From contig CAZPMN010000001.1 in assembly GCA_964587835.1 (NCBI GenBank), positions 1 to 64,000 of the forward strand: DNA of 64,000 nucleotides, in the 5' to 3' direction. A program made the translations under genes and the position numbers. Under the pieces are notes generated by a model. The model was not told where the DNA came from. It saw nothing but the letters and a program-made list of their open reading frames with translations, and ran no database searches. Source of the DNA: Erginobacter sp964587835 (lineage in GTDB: Bacteria; Auribacterota; Erginobacteria; Erginobacterales; Erginobacteraceae). Of this stretch, positions 1 to 8,277 are shown piece after piece. Numbering within the stretch: the stretch's first letter is position 1; each line of letters opens with the position of its first letter.

Positions 1-376
1 TGCCTCGCCCTTCCGGCTGATCGGGCTCCGCCGGGACCGGGCCGATCTCTATCTCCGGATTGAGCGGCGGGTGGAAGAGATATTCGTCCGGGGGTTGCTC
101 GATGAGACCCGCCGTCTGCTGGAAGCCGGACGATTGGCGTCGGGTCCAGCCCGGCTGGCCCTGGGTTACCGCGAGGCCGCCGGCTGCCTGCGGGGCGAAT
201 ACGGGCGGGAGGAGGCGGCCCGGCGACTGGCGGCCGCCACCCGGCGTTTCGCCCGCCGGCAGCTGACCTGGTGGCGCGATGAGCGGAGGATTGAGTGGAT
301 CGATCTCGATCCGGACAGCCGGCCGGAAAAGACGGCGGAGAAGATAATTCGGATCCTGGCCGGACGAGAGCCCTGA
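1..376 (+). CDS. miaA: tRNA dimethylallyltransferase MiaA, C-terminal part (5' truncated by window edge)
   Basis: The reading frame is open from position 2 and ends at TGA 374-376, giving about 124 C-terminal residues. The order LGYREA, an acidic/basic linker, then TRRFARRQLTWW matches the C-terminal end of MiaA, where the RRQ-TWxR segment contacts tRNA and the substrate. MiaA transfers a dimethylallyl group to A37 of tRNAs reading UNN codons. The P-loop half lies outside the window. In many bacteria miaA is followed by hfq and hflX. Here hflX is close downstream, but hfq is replaced by a repeat lipoprotein gene. Confidence 0.9.
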   Translation, partial: ASPFRLIGLRRDRADLYLRIERRVEEIFVRGLLDETRRLLEAGRLASGPARLALGYREAAGCLRGEYGREEAARRLAAATRRFARRQLTWWRDERRIEWIDLDPDSRPEKTAEKIIRILAGREP

Positions 377-497
377 ACAGTCAAGATTCCGGAGAAGCAA
401 ATCGCCGGTAACTTATATGAGTATCGGCCGGGTAGTGTATATTGGTTTCATGGCATCAAGTCGGGCTGAACGAAACAGTCGTCTGGAGGTTGATAAG

Positions 498-1373
498 ATG
501 AAATTGAGCAAGCTGCTGCCGCTGTTGCTGGTTGTCCTGATCCTAGGCGCCTGTGGGCGGGAGACACCGGTAGGAGAACAACCGGCCCGGGGAGCTACGG
601 TGGAAGAAGGCCAGTTGGTCGAGCGGGGGGGAGTGTACTACCAGCCGGGAACGGAGAAGCTCTTCACCGGCACGGCGGTCGCCTATCACGATAACGGCCA
701 GAAACGCAAGGAAGCCGAGTACCGCGACGGGAAACGACACGGCCGGATAACCCACTGGTATGACAACGGGCAGAAAAGCTCAGAGGGCGAGTACCGGGAC
801 GGCCGTGAACACGGCAAGGTGACGGTCTGGCGGGAGGACGGACGGGTGTGGGCGGAGAGGGTGTACCTCGACGGGAAGAAGCACGGCCTGTGGACGATCT
901 GGGACGAATCGGGAGAGAGGGCTGTGGAGGCCGAGTATCGGGACGACCAGTTGAACGGGAAGGCGATCTGGTATGAGAATGGCCGGAAGACCTCTGAGGT
1001 CGATTATCGGGAGGGCAGGGAGCACGGGAAGGGGATGTCCTGGTACGCTGGCGGGCAGCAGGAAGTGGAGTTAGAGTACCGCGACGGGCGTCCCCACGGC
1101 CGGGCGATATTCTGGTACGAGAACGGGCGGAAGCAGATGGAGGGCGAGGCCCGGGATGGCCAGGCCTATGGTCGGGCGACCTTCTGGCACGAGAACGGAG
1201 AGAAGTTGGCTGAAGGCGAATACCTCGACGGAAAGCGAAGCGGGAAGTGGACGGAGTGGTACGACAACGGGAGGAAGAAGGCGGAGATCAGGTATCAAGA
1301 CGGCGACGAGGCAAGCCGAATCGAATGGGATGCGGACGGCAACTTGCTCAACGAACCCTCGGTGTGGGAATGA
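498..1373 (+). CDS. YwqK/MORN-type repeat lipoprotein
   Basis: I chose ATG 498 (GGAGG seven bases upstream) over an upstream in-frame ATG at 417, because it places a lipoprotein signal at the N-terminus: MKLSKLL, a hydrophobic stretch, then the lipobox LGAC. The remaining roughly 270 residues are about ten imperfect 23-25 residue repeats of the form W-Y-E/D-N-G-R/Q-K followed by E-Y-R-D-G-K-x-H-G. This is the MORN_2 / YwqK 'antitoxin' repeat pattern, seen in many surface or periplasmic proteins of unknown role. Despite the database name there is no adjacent toxin gene, so I do not call a toxin-antitoxin pair. Probably anchored in the inner leaflet of the outer membrane. Confidence 0.75.
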   Translation: MKLSKLLPLLLVVLILGACGRETPVGEQPARGATVEEGQLVERGGVYYQPGTEKLFTGTAVAYHDNGQKRKEAEYRDGKRHGRITHWYDNGQKSSEGEYRDGREHGKVTVWREDGRVWAERVYLDGKKHGLWTIWDESGERAVEAEYRDDQLNGKAIWYENGRKTSEVDYREGREHGKGMSWYAGGQQEVELEYRDGRPHGRAIFWYENGRKQMEGEARDGQAYGRATFWHENGEKLAEGEYLDGKRSGKWTEWYDNGRKKAEIRYQDGDEASRIEWDADGNLLNEPSVWE

Positions 1374-1449
1374 GGTACAGCTTTGATGTTCGAGTTGCCA
1401 GTCAACCCCGCGGTGGATCAATAAACCTCTGGGGCAGTATCCCACTCCC

Positions 1450-1472
1450 AAAATTTTTCACAGAAAAATTTT
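1450..1472. repeat. AT-rich perfect palindrome at the hflX start
   Basis: Arms AAAATTTTT (1450-1458) and AAAAATTTT (1464-1472) are exact reverse complements around the 5-nt loop CACAG. The second arm overlaps the TTG start of hflX at 1471. Similar palindromes stand before mreB, rplU and radA. Confidence 0.7.
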
Positions 1473-2751
1473 GATTGAGATCGAACAGGAAATTTCTCCA
1501 CCGTCCCGCGCTCTTCTGGTCGGGGTGGAGACCGGTCGCGAGGGGCGGTGGGAAATTGAGGATTCCCTAAACGAACTTTCCCAGCTGGCGCGGACCGCCG
1601 GGATGGAGGAGGCTGGGAGGGCGATCTTCAAGCGGCTGAAACCTCATCCGGCTACCTTCATCGGGACGGGTTCGGCCAGGGATTTATCCCGGCGCTGCCG
1701 GGAAGCGGGGATTACCGAGATCATCTTCAGTGAAGATCTCTCCCCGGCCCAGCTGCGCAATCTGGAAGACGCTTCCGGGGTGGAGGTCCGGGACCGGACC
1801 GAGCTGATCCTGGTCATCTTTGCCCAGCGGGCCCAAACCCGAGAAGCGAGTTTGCAGGTGGAGCTGGCCCGACTTGAGTACCTCCTGCCCCGTCTGGGCG
1901 GGGCCTGGAGGCATCTCTCCCGGCAGAAGGGAGGGATGCTGGGAACCCGGGACGCGGGGGAGAAGCAGATCGAACTGGATCGCCGGCTGGCCCGGAACCG
2001 GATCCACGCCCTGAAGAAAGAGATGGAGACGGTCCGACGTCAGCGCTTCACCCAGAGAAAAAGCCGACGCCAGGCTGGAGCCCCGGTTGTCTCGATCATC
2101 GGCTACACCAACTCGGGAAAGTCCACCCTCCTCAACGCCCTGACTTCCGCCGGGGTCAGGTCCGAGAACAGGCTCTTCGCCACCCTCGACCCGGTCACCC
2201 GGAAGGCCGCCCTGCCTTCCGGTCGTAAGGTGCTCTTCAGCGATACGGTCGGTTTTATCCGGAACCTGCCCCCCCACCTGATTGACTCCTTCCGGGCCAC
2301 CCTGGAAGAGGTCGCCGAGGCCGATCTGCTGCTCGAGGTACTTGACATCTCCCATCCCCGAATCCGGGAACGCAAGCGGGTGGTGGAAGAGGTCCTGAAA
2401 GAACTGGGAGCGGACCGGACTCCGATGGTCGTCGCCCTGAACAAGATCGACTTGGTCAGAGACCCCTACTTGGTCCGGGAAAGCAGCGGGCGCTTCGCTG
2501 GCGCGGTTCCCATATCTGCCCGGAAGGGGAAGGGGCTGGATCGGCTGCTGGAGGAGGTCGAGCGGAAACTTCCTTCCGCCCGCCGAAGTTACCGGCTGCT
2601 GATTCCCCAGAACCGCCCGGAACTGGTGGCGGCGCTTCACCGTGACGGCCGGGTCCTCAAGGTCGATTATCACCCCAAGGACATCTACCTGGAAGTCATG
2701 ATCGAGGAACGGGCTCTGGGGGAAGCGGGCCGATACATCCTGGGAGCGTAA
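1471..2751 (+). CDS. hflX: GTPase HflX
   Basis: A 426-residue protein with the HflX layout: an N-terminal domain opening with ALLVGVE, the glycine-rich middle segment LPRLGGAWRHLSRQKGG, then a GTPase domain. Its motifs are GYTNSGKST (residues ~211-219), DTVGF (~258) and NKIDL (~324), followed by a short C-terminal domain. HflX binds the 50S subunit and helps recycle or rescue stalled ribosomes. The only start that keeps the conserved N-terminus is TTG 1471. No Shine-Dalgarno is visible there; instead a perfect AT palindrome covers the start. Confidence 0.93.
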   Translation: MIEIEQEISPPSRALLVGVETGREGRWEIEDSLNELSQLARTAGMEEAGRAIFKRLKPHPATFIGTGSARDLSRRCREAGITEIIFSEDLSPAQLRNLEDASGVEVRDRTELILVIFAQRAQTREASLQVELARLEYLLPRLGGAWRHLSRQKGGMLGTRDAGEKQIELDRRLARNRIHALKKEMETVRRQRFTQRKSRRQAGAPVVSIIGYTNSGKSTLLNALTSAGVRSENRLFATLDPVTRKAALPSGRKVLFSDTVGFIRNLPPHLIDSFRATLEEVAEADLLLEVLDISHPRIRERKRVVEEVLKELGADRTPMVVALNKIDLVRDPYLVRESSGRFAGAVPISARKGKGLDRLLEEVERKLPSARRSYRLLIPQNRPELVAALHRDGRVLKVDYHPKDIYLEVMIEERALGEAGRYILGA

Positions 2752-2792
2752 AAAGGCTTTTCCCTTGCCATAATCGGTGATTAAGCTATTAT

Positions 2793-2821
2793 CTAAAAAT
2801 TTCACGGAGTGAAATTTTTAG
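2793..2821. promoter_or_regulatory. AT-rich perfect hairpin in the mreB leader
   Basis: Arms CTAAAAATTTCAC (2793-2805) and GTGAAATTTTTAG (2809-2821) are perfectly complementary over 13 bp with a GGA loop. The second arm overlaps the first bases of the Shine-Dalgarno AGGAGG (2820-2825), ten bases before ATG 2831. It could serve as a terminator for hflX, a translational switch or a protein-binding operator. The sequence alone does not decide between these. Confidence 0.7.
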
Positions 2822-2830
2822 GAGGAAACC

Positions 2831-3871
2831 ATGATCTTTGACCGCCTGCTGGGGATGTTCTCCGCGGATATGGGTATCGACCTGGGGACCGCCTCGACCC
2901 TGGTCTTTGTCAAGGGGCGGGGCATCGTGCTCAATGAACCTTCCGTGGTGGCCATCCAGAAAGGAGCCGGCCGCGTGATGGCGGTGGGGGAAGAGGCCAA
3001 GAATATGCTGGGCCGGACTCCGGGCAGCATCGTCGCCATCCGTCCGCTCAAGGACGGCGTGATCGCCGACTTTGAGATCACCGAGGCGATGCTCCGCTAC
3101 TTCATCCGCAAAGTCCACAATCGCAAGGCCCTGGTCCGCCCCCGGATCGTGGTCGCCATCCCCTCGGGGATTACCGAGGTCGAGAAGCGGGCGGTCAAGG
3201 ACTCCGCCGAGCACGCCGGGGCTCGGGAAGTCTACCTGATCGAGGAGCCGATGGCCGCCGCGATCGGCGTCGGCCTGCCGGTCCAGGAAGCGGCCGGAAA
3301 TATGGTAATCGACATCGGGGGCGGGACTTCGGAAGTGGCGATCATCTCGCTGGCTGGGATCGTCTTTAGCCGGTCGGTCCGGGTGGGCGGAGACGAACTG
3401 GACGAGGCGATCATCCAGTACCTGAAACGGACCTACAACCTCTTGATCGGCCCCCGGATGGCCGAAATGATCAAGATCAACATCGGTTCGGCCTATCCCC
3501 TGGAAGAAGAGCTGACGATGGAAGTCAAGGGCCGGGACCTGGTGGCCGGCCTGCCGAAGACGATGACCGTCAACTCCGAAGAAGTCCGGGAAGCCCTGGC
3601 CGAACCGATCTCCACCATTATCGAGGCGGTCCGGATCAGCCTGGAGCGCTGCCCGCCCGAACTCTCCGCCGACCTGGTCGACCGGGGGATGGTCCTGGCC
3701 GGGGGCGGTTCGCTGATCCGCGGTCTCGACAAACTCCTGGCCGAGGAAACCGGCCTTCCAGTCAACGTGGCCGACGAGCCGATTGAAGCGGTGGTTCTGG
3801 GTACCGGTAAGGTTCTCCAAGAACTGCGTTTCTTGAGGAGAATCGTGGTCGCCGAGAAATCGACGCTGTAA
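2831..3871 (+). CDS. mreB: Rod shape-determining protein MreB
   Basis: A 346-residue actin-like ATPase of normal length. It carries the phosphate-binding motif GIDLGTAST near the N-terminus, the second phosphate loop VIDIGGGTSE (~159-168) and the adenosine-binding segment VLAGGGSLIRG. A membrane-binding amphipathic start (MIFDRLLGMF) is present. MreB filaments under the inner membrane steer the elongasome that inserts peptidoglycan. The gene has a strong AGGAGG site and heads the operon mreB-mreC-mreD-mrdA-rodA. Confidence 0.97.
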   Translation: MIFDRLLGMFSADMGIDLGTASTLVFVKGRGIVLNEPSVVAIQKGAGRVMAVGEEAKNMLGRTPGSIVAIRPLKDGVIADFEITEAMLRYFIRKVHNRKALVRPRIVVAIPSGITEVEKRAVKDSAEHAGAREVYLIEEPMAAAIGVGLPVQEAAGNMVIDIGGGTSEVAIISLAGIVFSRSVRVGGDELDEAIIQYLKRTYNLLIGPRMAEMIKINIGSAYPLEEELTMEVKGRDLVAGLPKTMTVNSEEVREALAEPISTIIEAVRISLERCPPELSADLVDRGMVLAGGGSLIRGLDKLLAEETGLPVNVADEPIEAVVLGTGKVLQELRFLRRIVVAEKSTL

Positions 3872-3886
3872 CCGGGGGACGCTGTG

Positions 3887-4666
3887 ATGAGGAGGATGGT
3901 CGTCGCCGTGGCGGTGGTCCTCTCTTTCGCCGTCCTCTTCAGCCTCTCACCCCCCCTTTCTTCCCTGCTCAAAATCAACCTCCTCCAGTTCCTGGGGCCG
4001 GTCCAGGAATTGGGGAACGCCGTCTTTTCTCCGCTTGGTCTTCTGGCCCGGACAATCGGGCGGACCGTAGAGGCGGTTCGGGTCAACCCCGAGCTGGAAG
4101 AGCGGGTGGGGTTCCTGACCGGGGAGGTGGCCCGGCTGAGGGAAGTGGAGGCGGAGAACCGCCGGCTGCGGGCGCTGCTCGGCCTGCGGGAACGCCCCGG
4201 TTACCGGGGCGTGGTGGCCCGGGTCATCGGCCGGGATATTCAGAACTGGAACCAGAGCATCCTGATCAACCGGGGTGGGGCCGATGGGGTGGTCAGGGAG
4301 GCGGCGGTGGTCTCCCCGGAAGGACTGGTCGGGAAGGTAATCGAGGTGGCCCCCCACCTCAGCCGGGTGCTGCTGATCATCGATCCCTCGAGCGGGGTGG
4401 GTGGGGCGGTCCAGGATTCGCGGCGGACCGGGATCGTCGAGGGGACGGCCGCCGGTGGCTGCGAGATGAAGTATCTCCCCCGGCGGGTGGATATCTCCCC
4501 CGGTGAAGCCGTGGTCACCTCCGGCCTGGGCGGAGTTTATCCTCCCGGGCTCCTGGTCGGGATCATCACCGCGGTCAGGCCCGCCGGAGATGGGATTTAC
4601 CAGAACGCCGATCTGCAGCCGGCGGCCCGGTTCGACCGCCTGGAATGGGTGATGGTCCTGCGCTGA
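3887..4666 (+). CDS. mreC: Rod shape-determining protein MreC
   Basis: About 259 residues: a short cytosolic N-terminus, one membrane segment (~residues 5-25), a coiled-coil stretch rich in E, L and R (~60-95), then the beta-rich periplasmic core with VIGRDIQNW, GLVGKV and a final GGVYPPGLLVG region typical of MreC. A GTG at 3884 directly precedes the chosen ATG 3887; the GGGGGA at 3874-3879 suits the ATG better. MreC links MreB to PBP2 and RodA in the elongasome. Confidence 0.93.
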   Translation: MRRMVVAVAVVLSFAVLFSLSPPLSSLLKINLLQFLGPVQELGNAVFSPLGLLARTIGRTVEAVRVNPELEERVGFLTGEVARLREVEAENRRLRALLGLRERPGYRGVVARVIGRDIQNWNQSILINRGGADGVVREAAVVSPEGLVGKVIEVAPHLSRVLLIIDPSSGVGGAVQDSRRTGIVEGTAAGGCEMKYLPRRVDISPGEAVVTSGLGGVYPPGLLVGIITAVRPAGDGIYQNADLQPAARFDRLEWVMVLR

Positions 4667-4677
4667 CCCTCTGAATA

Positions 4678-4709
4678 CTGCTCACTGCTTACTGCTTACT
4701 GCTTACTGA
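4678..4709. repeat. Heptamer tandem repeat (ACTGCTT/ACTGCTC units)
   Basis: About four tandem 7-bp units fill the 48-bp mreC-mreD gap. The same heptamer, in either orientation, recurs at 16493, 23539, 50399 and 50747 in this window. Confidence 0.85.
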
Positions 4710-4714
4710 ATCCA

Positions 4715-5257
4715 ATGTCCATTACCGTCCGACGCCCCATCCATCACTACAGTCCCGCCCGGGAGATCAGGTGGCGCCGCCGGGTGCTTTTGGGAATGAT
4801 TCTGCTGGCCTCGGCGGTCCTGCAAGGAGCGGGCGGCGGGGCCGGGATTTTCTTTTATTTCCGTCCCGACCTGGTTCTGATCGTGGCTGTCTGCTGGTCG
4901 CTTCAGGAAGGACCGGCCGGGGGCTGGTGGGCCGGGCTCGCCGGCGGTTTTCTAACCGACCTCTTGACCGCCTCCCACCTGGGGTTGAATAGCCTCTCCC
5001 TGGCTACCTCCGCCTGGCTGGTGGCGCTGGCCAGCAGTTCCCTCTACCGAGGACACCTGACGACCAGGGTGCTGATGGTGGCCGTCGCCGCCCTGACGGC
5101 GGGGATGATCCATTACCTGCTGCTGCTCCTCTTTGGGTCCCCGCCGGCCTGGTCCGTGGTCTGGCGGCAGGTTCTCTGGCCCCGCCTCTGGCAGACCACT
5201 ATCTTCTCTCCGTTCTGGCTGGTGCTGGTCGACCGGATCCTGGGGGGAAGGCGCTAA
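4715..5257 (+). CDS. mreD: Rod shape-determining protein MreD (probable)
   Basis: 180 residues, mostly hydrophobic. About five membrane segments follow a basic N-terminus that contains RRRVLLGM. The motif FRPDLVLIVAVCWSL and the glycine-rich GLAGGFLTDLL fit MreD, whose sequence is poorly conserved. Assignment rests largely on position between mreC and mrdA. It is expected in the inner membrane as part of the elongasome. The start ATG 4715 lies just after a heptamer repeat and has no clear ribosome-binding site. Confidence 0.85.
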   Translation: MSITVRRPIHHYSPAREIRWRRRVLLGMILLASAVLQGAGGGAGIFFYFRPDLVLIVAVCWSLQEGPAGGWWAGLAGGFLTDLLTASHLGLNSLSLATSAWLVALASSSLYRGHLTTRVLMVAVAALTAGMIHYLLLLLFGSPPAWSVVWRQVLWPRLWQTTIFSPFWLVLVDRILGGRR

Positions 5258-5324
5258 TCCATTTCTCCTCTCCTCGGGCAAAGTGGTAGGATCGGTTGAC
5301 CGGGAAATATTCTCCGGACAGATT

Positions 5325-7100
5325 ATGAAAAGACTGGTGGAAATCCGAATGCGTTTCCTGGCTGTTTGTTTGTTGGTTTGGGCCGGGGTCATCGTTATCA
5401 CCCTCTGGTATATGCAGTTGGTGAAGGGCGAGGAGTATATAGAAAGAGCGGCCCGGAACCGCATCCGGCTGATCCGGATCCCGGCTCCCCGGGGCCTGAT
5501 CCTGGACCGCAACGGAGTAGTCCTGGCCGACAACCGGCCCAGTTTCGACCTTCTGGCCACTCCGACGGAGATCGAACAGCGCGGTCCCCTCCTGAAGGAA
5601 CTCAGCCGGATTCTCCAGATCCCCGCCGGGCGGCTCCATTCCCGGCTCGATCTCTTCCGGGAGCGTCCCTTCGAACCGGTTCGTCTGGCCTCCGATATCG
5701 GGATCGCGGCGGCGACGGTCCTCAAGGAAAAAGGGACCGAACTGGCCGGGGTGGAGGTGCAGGTTAATCCGGTTCGGAATTATCCCTTCGGCCCGGCGGT
5801 GGTTCACCTGCTGGGATACGTCGGCCAGATCAGTCCCGGTGAACTGGAACGGATGCGGAATCTGGGCTACCGGGCCCAGGACGATATCGGGAAGATGGGG
5901 GTGGAGGAGGCCTACGATTACTACCTGAGAGGGGTCAGCGGGGCGGAACAGGTGCAGGTCAACGCTCGGCTTTTGCGGGATCGGGTTCTGAGCCGGAAAG
6001 ACCCGGTGCCGGGAAACAACCTGGTGTTATCCCTGGATATCCGCGCCCAGCTGATTCTCGACGAGCTGCTGGCCGGCTGGAGGGGGGCGGCGGTACTCCT
6101 CGCCCCTGGCTCCGGTGACATCCTGGCCCTGGTCAGCCACCCCGCCTTTGACCCCAACCTCCTGATCCGTCCGGTCCGGCAGGAAGAGGCTGCGGAGGTA
6201 TTTGCCCGTGCGAATTCCCCGCTGCTCAACCGGGCCCTGGCCGGGGAGTATCCCGCCGGTTCGCCCTTCAAGCTGGTCCTGGCCCTGGCCGGCCTGGATT
6301 CCGGGGTGGTCACCCCGGAGACGACCTATGACTGCCGGGGGATATTTGTCCTCGGCCGGAGCCAGTTCCGTTGCTGGCGTCCGGAAGGGCACGGTCCGGT
6401 TAATCTCCAGGAGGCGATCAAGCATTCCTGCAACGTTTATTTCTATAACCTCGGCCTCGAGCTGGGGATAGACCGGATTGGAGAAATGGCCCGACAGCTG
6501 GGGCTGGGGGAGATCAGCGGGATCGGGATCAAGGGGGAGAGTTCCGGTCTGCTGCCCGGCCGCGCCTGGAAGAAGGAACAGATCGGACGGAACTGGTACC
6601 CGGGGGATACGGTCAACCTTTCGATCGGCCAGGGTTACCTCCTGGTAACCCCGATCCAGATGGCTGGTTTAGGAGCCGCGATCGCCGGCCGGGGAACTCT
6701 CTACCGGCCCCGGCTGGTCTCCGAAATCGTCTCGCCCGGCGGGGAGGTGATCCGAGAAGAAGCACCCGTCCTGCGGAGGGAGATCGAACTTGTCCCGGCG
6801 GCTTGGAATGAGGTTCAAGCCGGGATGAGACGGGTGGTCAATGATGAGGACGGTACCGGACGGCAGGCCTTCCATCCCTCGGTCGCGCTCGCCGGAAAGA
6901 CCGGGACCATCCAAGTCGGGGCTCCCCCGGACTATGGTACGCACGCCTGGTTTCTCGCCCTGGCCCCGGCCGGACATCCGGAGCTGGTTCTGGTCCTGTT
7001 GCTTGAGGAGGGCGAGTCGGGCAGTCAGACGGCCGCGCCGCTCGCCGGGGAGTTCTTCCACCGTTACTTCGAACTGGTCGGGGAGCCCGGACCGGAGTAA
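5325..7100 (+). CDS. mrdA: Penicillin-binding protein 2 (class B transpeptidase)
   Basis: ATG 5325 gives 591 residues. A short cytosolic tail is followed by one membrane anchor (~10-30), the dimerisation domain with APRGLILDRNG, and a transpeptidase domain. All three active-site motifs are visible: SPFK (Ser313), SCN (Ser368) and KTGT (Lys525). PBP2 crosslinks peptidoglycan during lateral growth together with the glycosyltransferase RodA, encoded immediately downstream. The open frame extends upstream into mreD, but the chosen start matches the family's usual N-terminus. Confidence 0.95.
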   Translation: MKRLVEIRMRFLAVCLLVWAGVIVITLWYMQLVKGEEYIERAARNRIRLIRIPAPRGLILDRNGVVLADNRPSFDLLATPTEIEQRGPLLKELSRILQIPAGRLHSRLDLFRERPFEPVRLASDIGIAAATVLKEKGTELAGVEVQVNPVRNYPFGPAVVHLLGYVGQISPGELERMRNLGYRAQDDIGKMGVEEAYDYYLRGVSGAEQVQVNARLLRDRVLSRKDPVPGNNLVLSLDIRAQLILDELLAGWRGAAVLLAPGSGDILALVSHPAFDPNLLIRPVRQEEAAEVFARANSPLLNRALAGEYPAGSPFKLVLALAGLDSGVVTPETTYDCRGIFVLGRSQFRCWRPEGHGPVNLQEAIKHSCNVYFYNLGLELGIDRIGEMARQLGLGEISGIGIKGESSGLLPGRAWKKEQIGRNWYPGDTVNLSIGQGYLLVTPIQMAGLGAAIAGRGTLYRPRLVSEIVSPGGEVIREEAPVLRREIELVPAAWNEVQAGMRRVVNDEDGTGRQAFHPSVALAGKTGTIQVGAPPDYGTHAWFLALAPAGHPELVLVLLLEEGESGSQTAAPLAGEFFHRYFELVGEPGPE

Positions 7101-7109
7101 AGACCCCTG

Positions 7110-8198
7110 ATGAGAAACCTGAAATATCTCGATTGGATCCTCCTCCTTACCATCCTGGTTCTGGCCGGCCTGGGGGCGGCGGTCGTTTACAGCGCTTCTT
7201 TCCAGCTGAAGACAATCAGCGGAGTGGCCTACCTTCAGCGCCAGCTGATCTGGCTCGGCCTCGGCCTGCTGATCTTCTTCGTCCTGTCTTTGACCGACTA
7301 CCGGAAGCTGATCGCCGCCGGGTATTTCCTGGCCGCTCTGACCACCCTGCTCCTGATGGCGATCATCATCCTCGGGGAGACCCGCTTTGGCGCCCGGCGG
7401 TGGATCCAGGTCGGCGGATTTACGGTCCAGCCTTCCGAGTTCGCCAAGATCACCCTGGTCCTGATGCTGGCCCGCTATCTCGCGGCGCGCTTCGACCGCC
7501 GGGAATGTTGGTCCTATGTTCTCGTGCCCTGTCTTCTGGCGGCGGTTCCGGCCGCCCTGATTCTCAAGCAGCCCGATCTGGGAACCGCCGTCATCTTCCT
7601 GCCGGTCACCCTCGGTCTGGTCTATGTCTCGGGGGCGAAAGCAAAGCAACTGCTGGCGTTGATTCTGGTTATCCTGGTTTTGGCTCCGGGCTTCTGGTTC
7701 TTCCTGCGGGATTACCAGAAGACCAGGCTGATGGTCTTTCTCGACCCCGGGCTCGATCCTTCCGGGGCGGGCTACACCATCCTCCAGTCCAAGATCGCGA
7801 TCGGGTCGGGGGGGCTCTGGGGTAAAGGCTGGCTGGGCGGCACTCAGAATATGCTCAGTTTCCTCCCCGAACGCCAGACCGATTTCGTCTTCTCGGTGGT
7901 GGCCGAGGAATGGGGTTTCGCCGGCTGTCTGCTGGTGATCGGACTGTACGGAATAATCCTGGTCCGCCTTTTCGCTATCGCCCGGAATTGCCGGGAATTG
8001 AATGGGGAGCTGTTGGTTGTCGGGGTGATTTTGGTCCTGGGGGTTCACGTGGGGATCAATATCGGGATGGCCGCCGGCCTCCTCCCGGCCACCGGGTTGC
8101 CCCTCCCCCTGATCAGTTACGGAGGCTCGGTGACGGTGAGCACCCTGGCCCTGTTGGGCCTTTGCCAGAGTGTTTACGTGCACCGGCACTACGTGTAG
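7110..8198 (+). CDS. rodA: Peptidoglycan glycosyltransferase RodA (SEDS family)
   Basis: 362 residues with about ten membrane segments and the SEDS hallmark RRWIQVGGFTVQPSEFAK near residues 95-111. Later signatures are DFVFSVVAEEWGF and the C-terminal LPLPLISYGGS. RodA polymerises lipid II into glycan strands in partnership with PBP2. It lies nine bases after mrdA and closes the elongasome operon. Its TAG stop (8196-8198) directly abuts, and shares a base with, a repeat that fills the next gap. Confidence 0.96.
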   Translation: MRNLKYLDWILLLTILVLAGLGAAVVYSASFQLKTISGVAYLQRQLIWLGLGLLIFFVLSLTDYRKLIAAGYFLAALTTLLLMAIIILGETRFGARRWIQVGGFTVQPSEFAKITLVLMLARYLAARFDRRECWSYVLVPCLLAAVPAALILKQPDLGTAVIFLPVTLGLVYVSGAKAKQLLALILVILVLAPGFWFFLRDYQKTRLMVFLDPGLDPSGAGYTILQSKIAIGSGGLWGKGWLGGTQNMLSFLPERQTDFVFSVVAEEWGFAGCLLVIGLYGIILVRLFAIARNCRELNGELLVVGVILVLGVHVGINIGMAAGLLPATGLPLPLISYGGSVTVSTLALLGLCQSVYVHRHYV

Positions 8199-8276
8199 CG
8201 CATAGAGCAGAGCGCATGGCGCAAAGAGCCCGGCGCTCTGCCCTCTGCTCTATGCTCTATGCGCTATGCGCAATGA
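8198..8276. repeat. Inverted octamer-type repeat (GCGCATAGAGCA)
   Basis: GCATAGAGCAGAG (8200-8212) is exactly inverted at 8243-8255, and shorter variants of GCGCAT, TAGAGC and TATGCGC fill the rest. The element starts at the rodA stop codon and runs to the start of the next gene. Pieces of it (GCAGAGCGCA, GCGCATGGCGC) recur after the tRNA at 46038-46080. Confidence 0.8.
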
Positions 8277-8277
8277 T

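Noticed and set aside
498..1373. A toxin-antitoxin pair, from the YwqK 'antitoxin' label
   Set aside because: No small adjacent toxin frame exists, and the protein is an exported lipoprotein, so the label is probably only a repeat-domain name.
2061..2160. An hfq gene expected near miaA and hflX
   Set aside because: No frame in 377-1470 encodes the Sm fold motifs. The only candidate gene there is the repeat lipoprotein.
6669..8189. Minus-strand open frame of about 506 codons opposite mrdA and rodA
   Set aside because: Composition is dominated by Gln, Gly, Asp and Arg with no motif, and it lies wholly opposite two strongly conserved genes.
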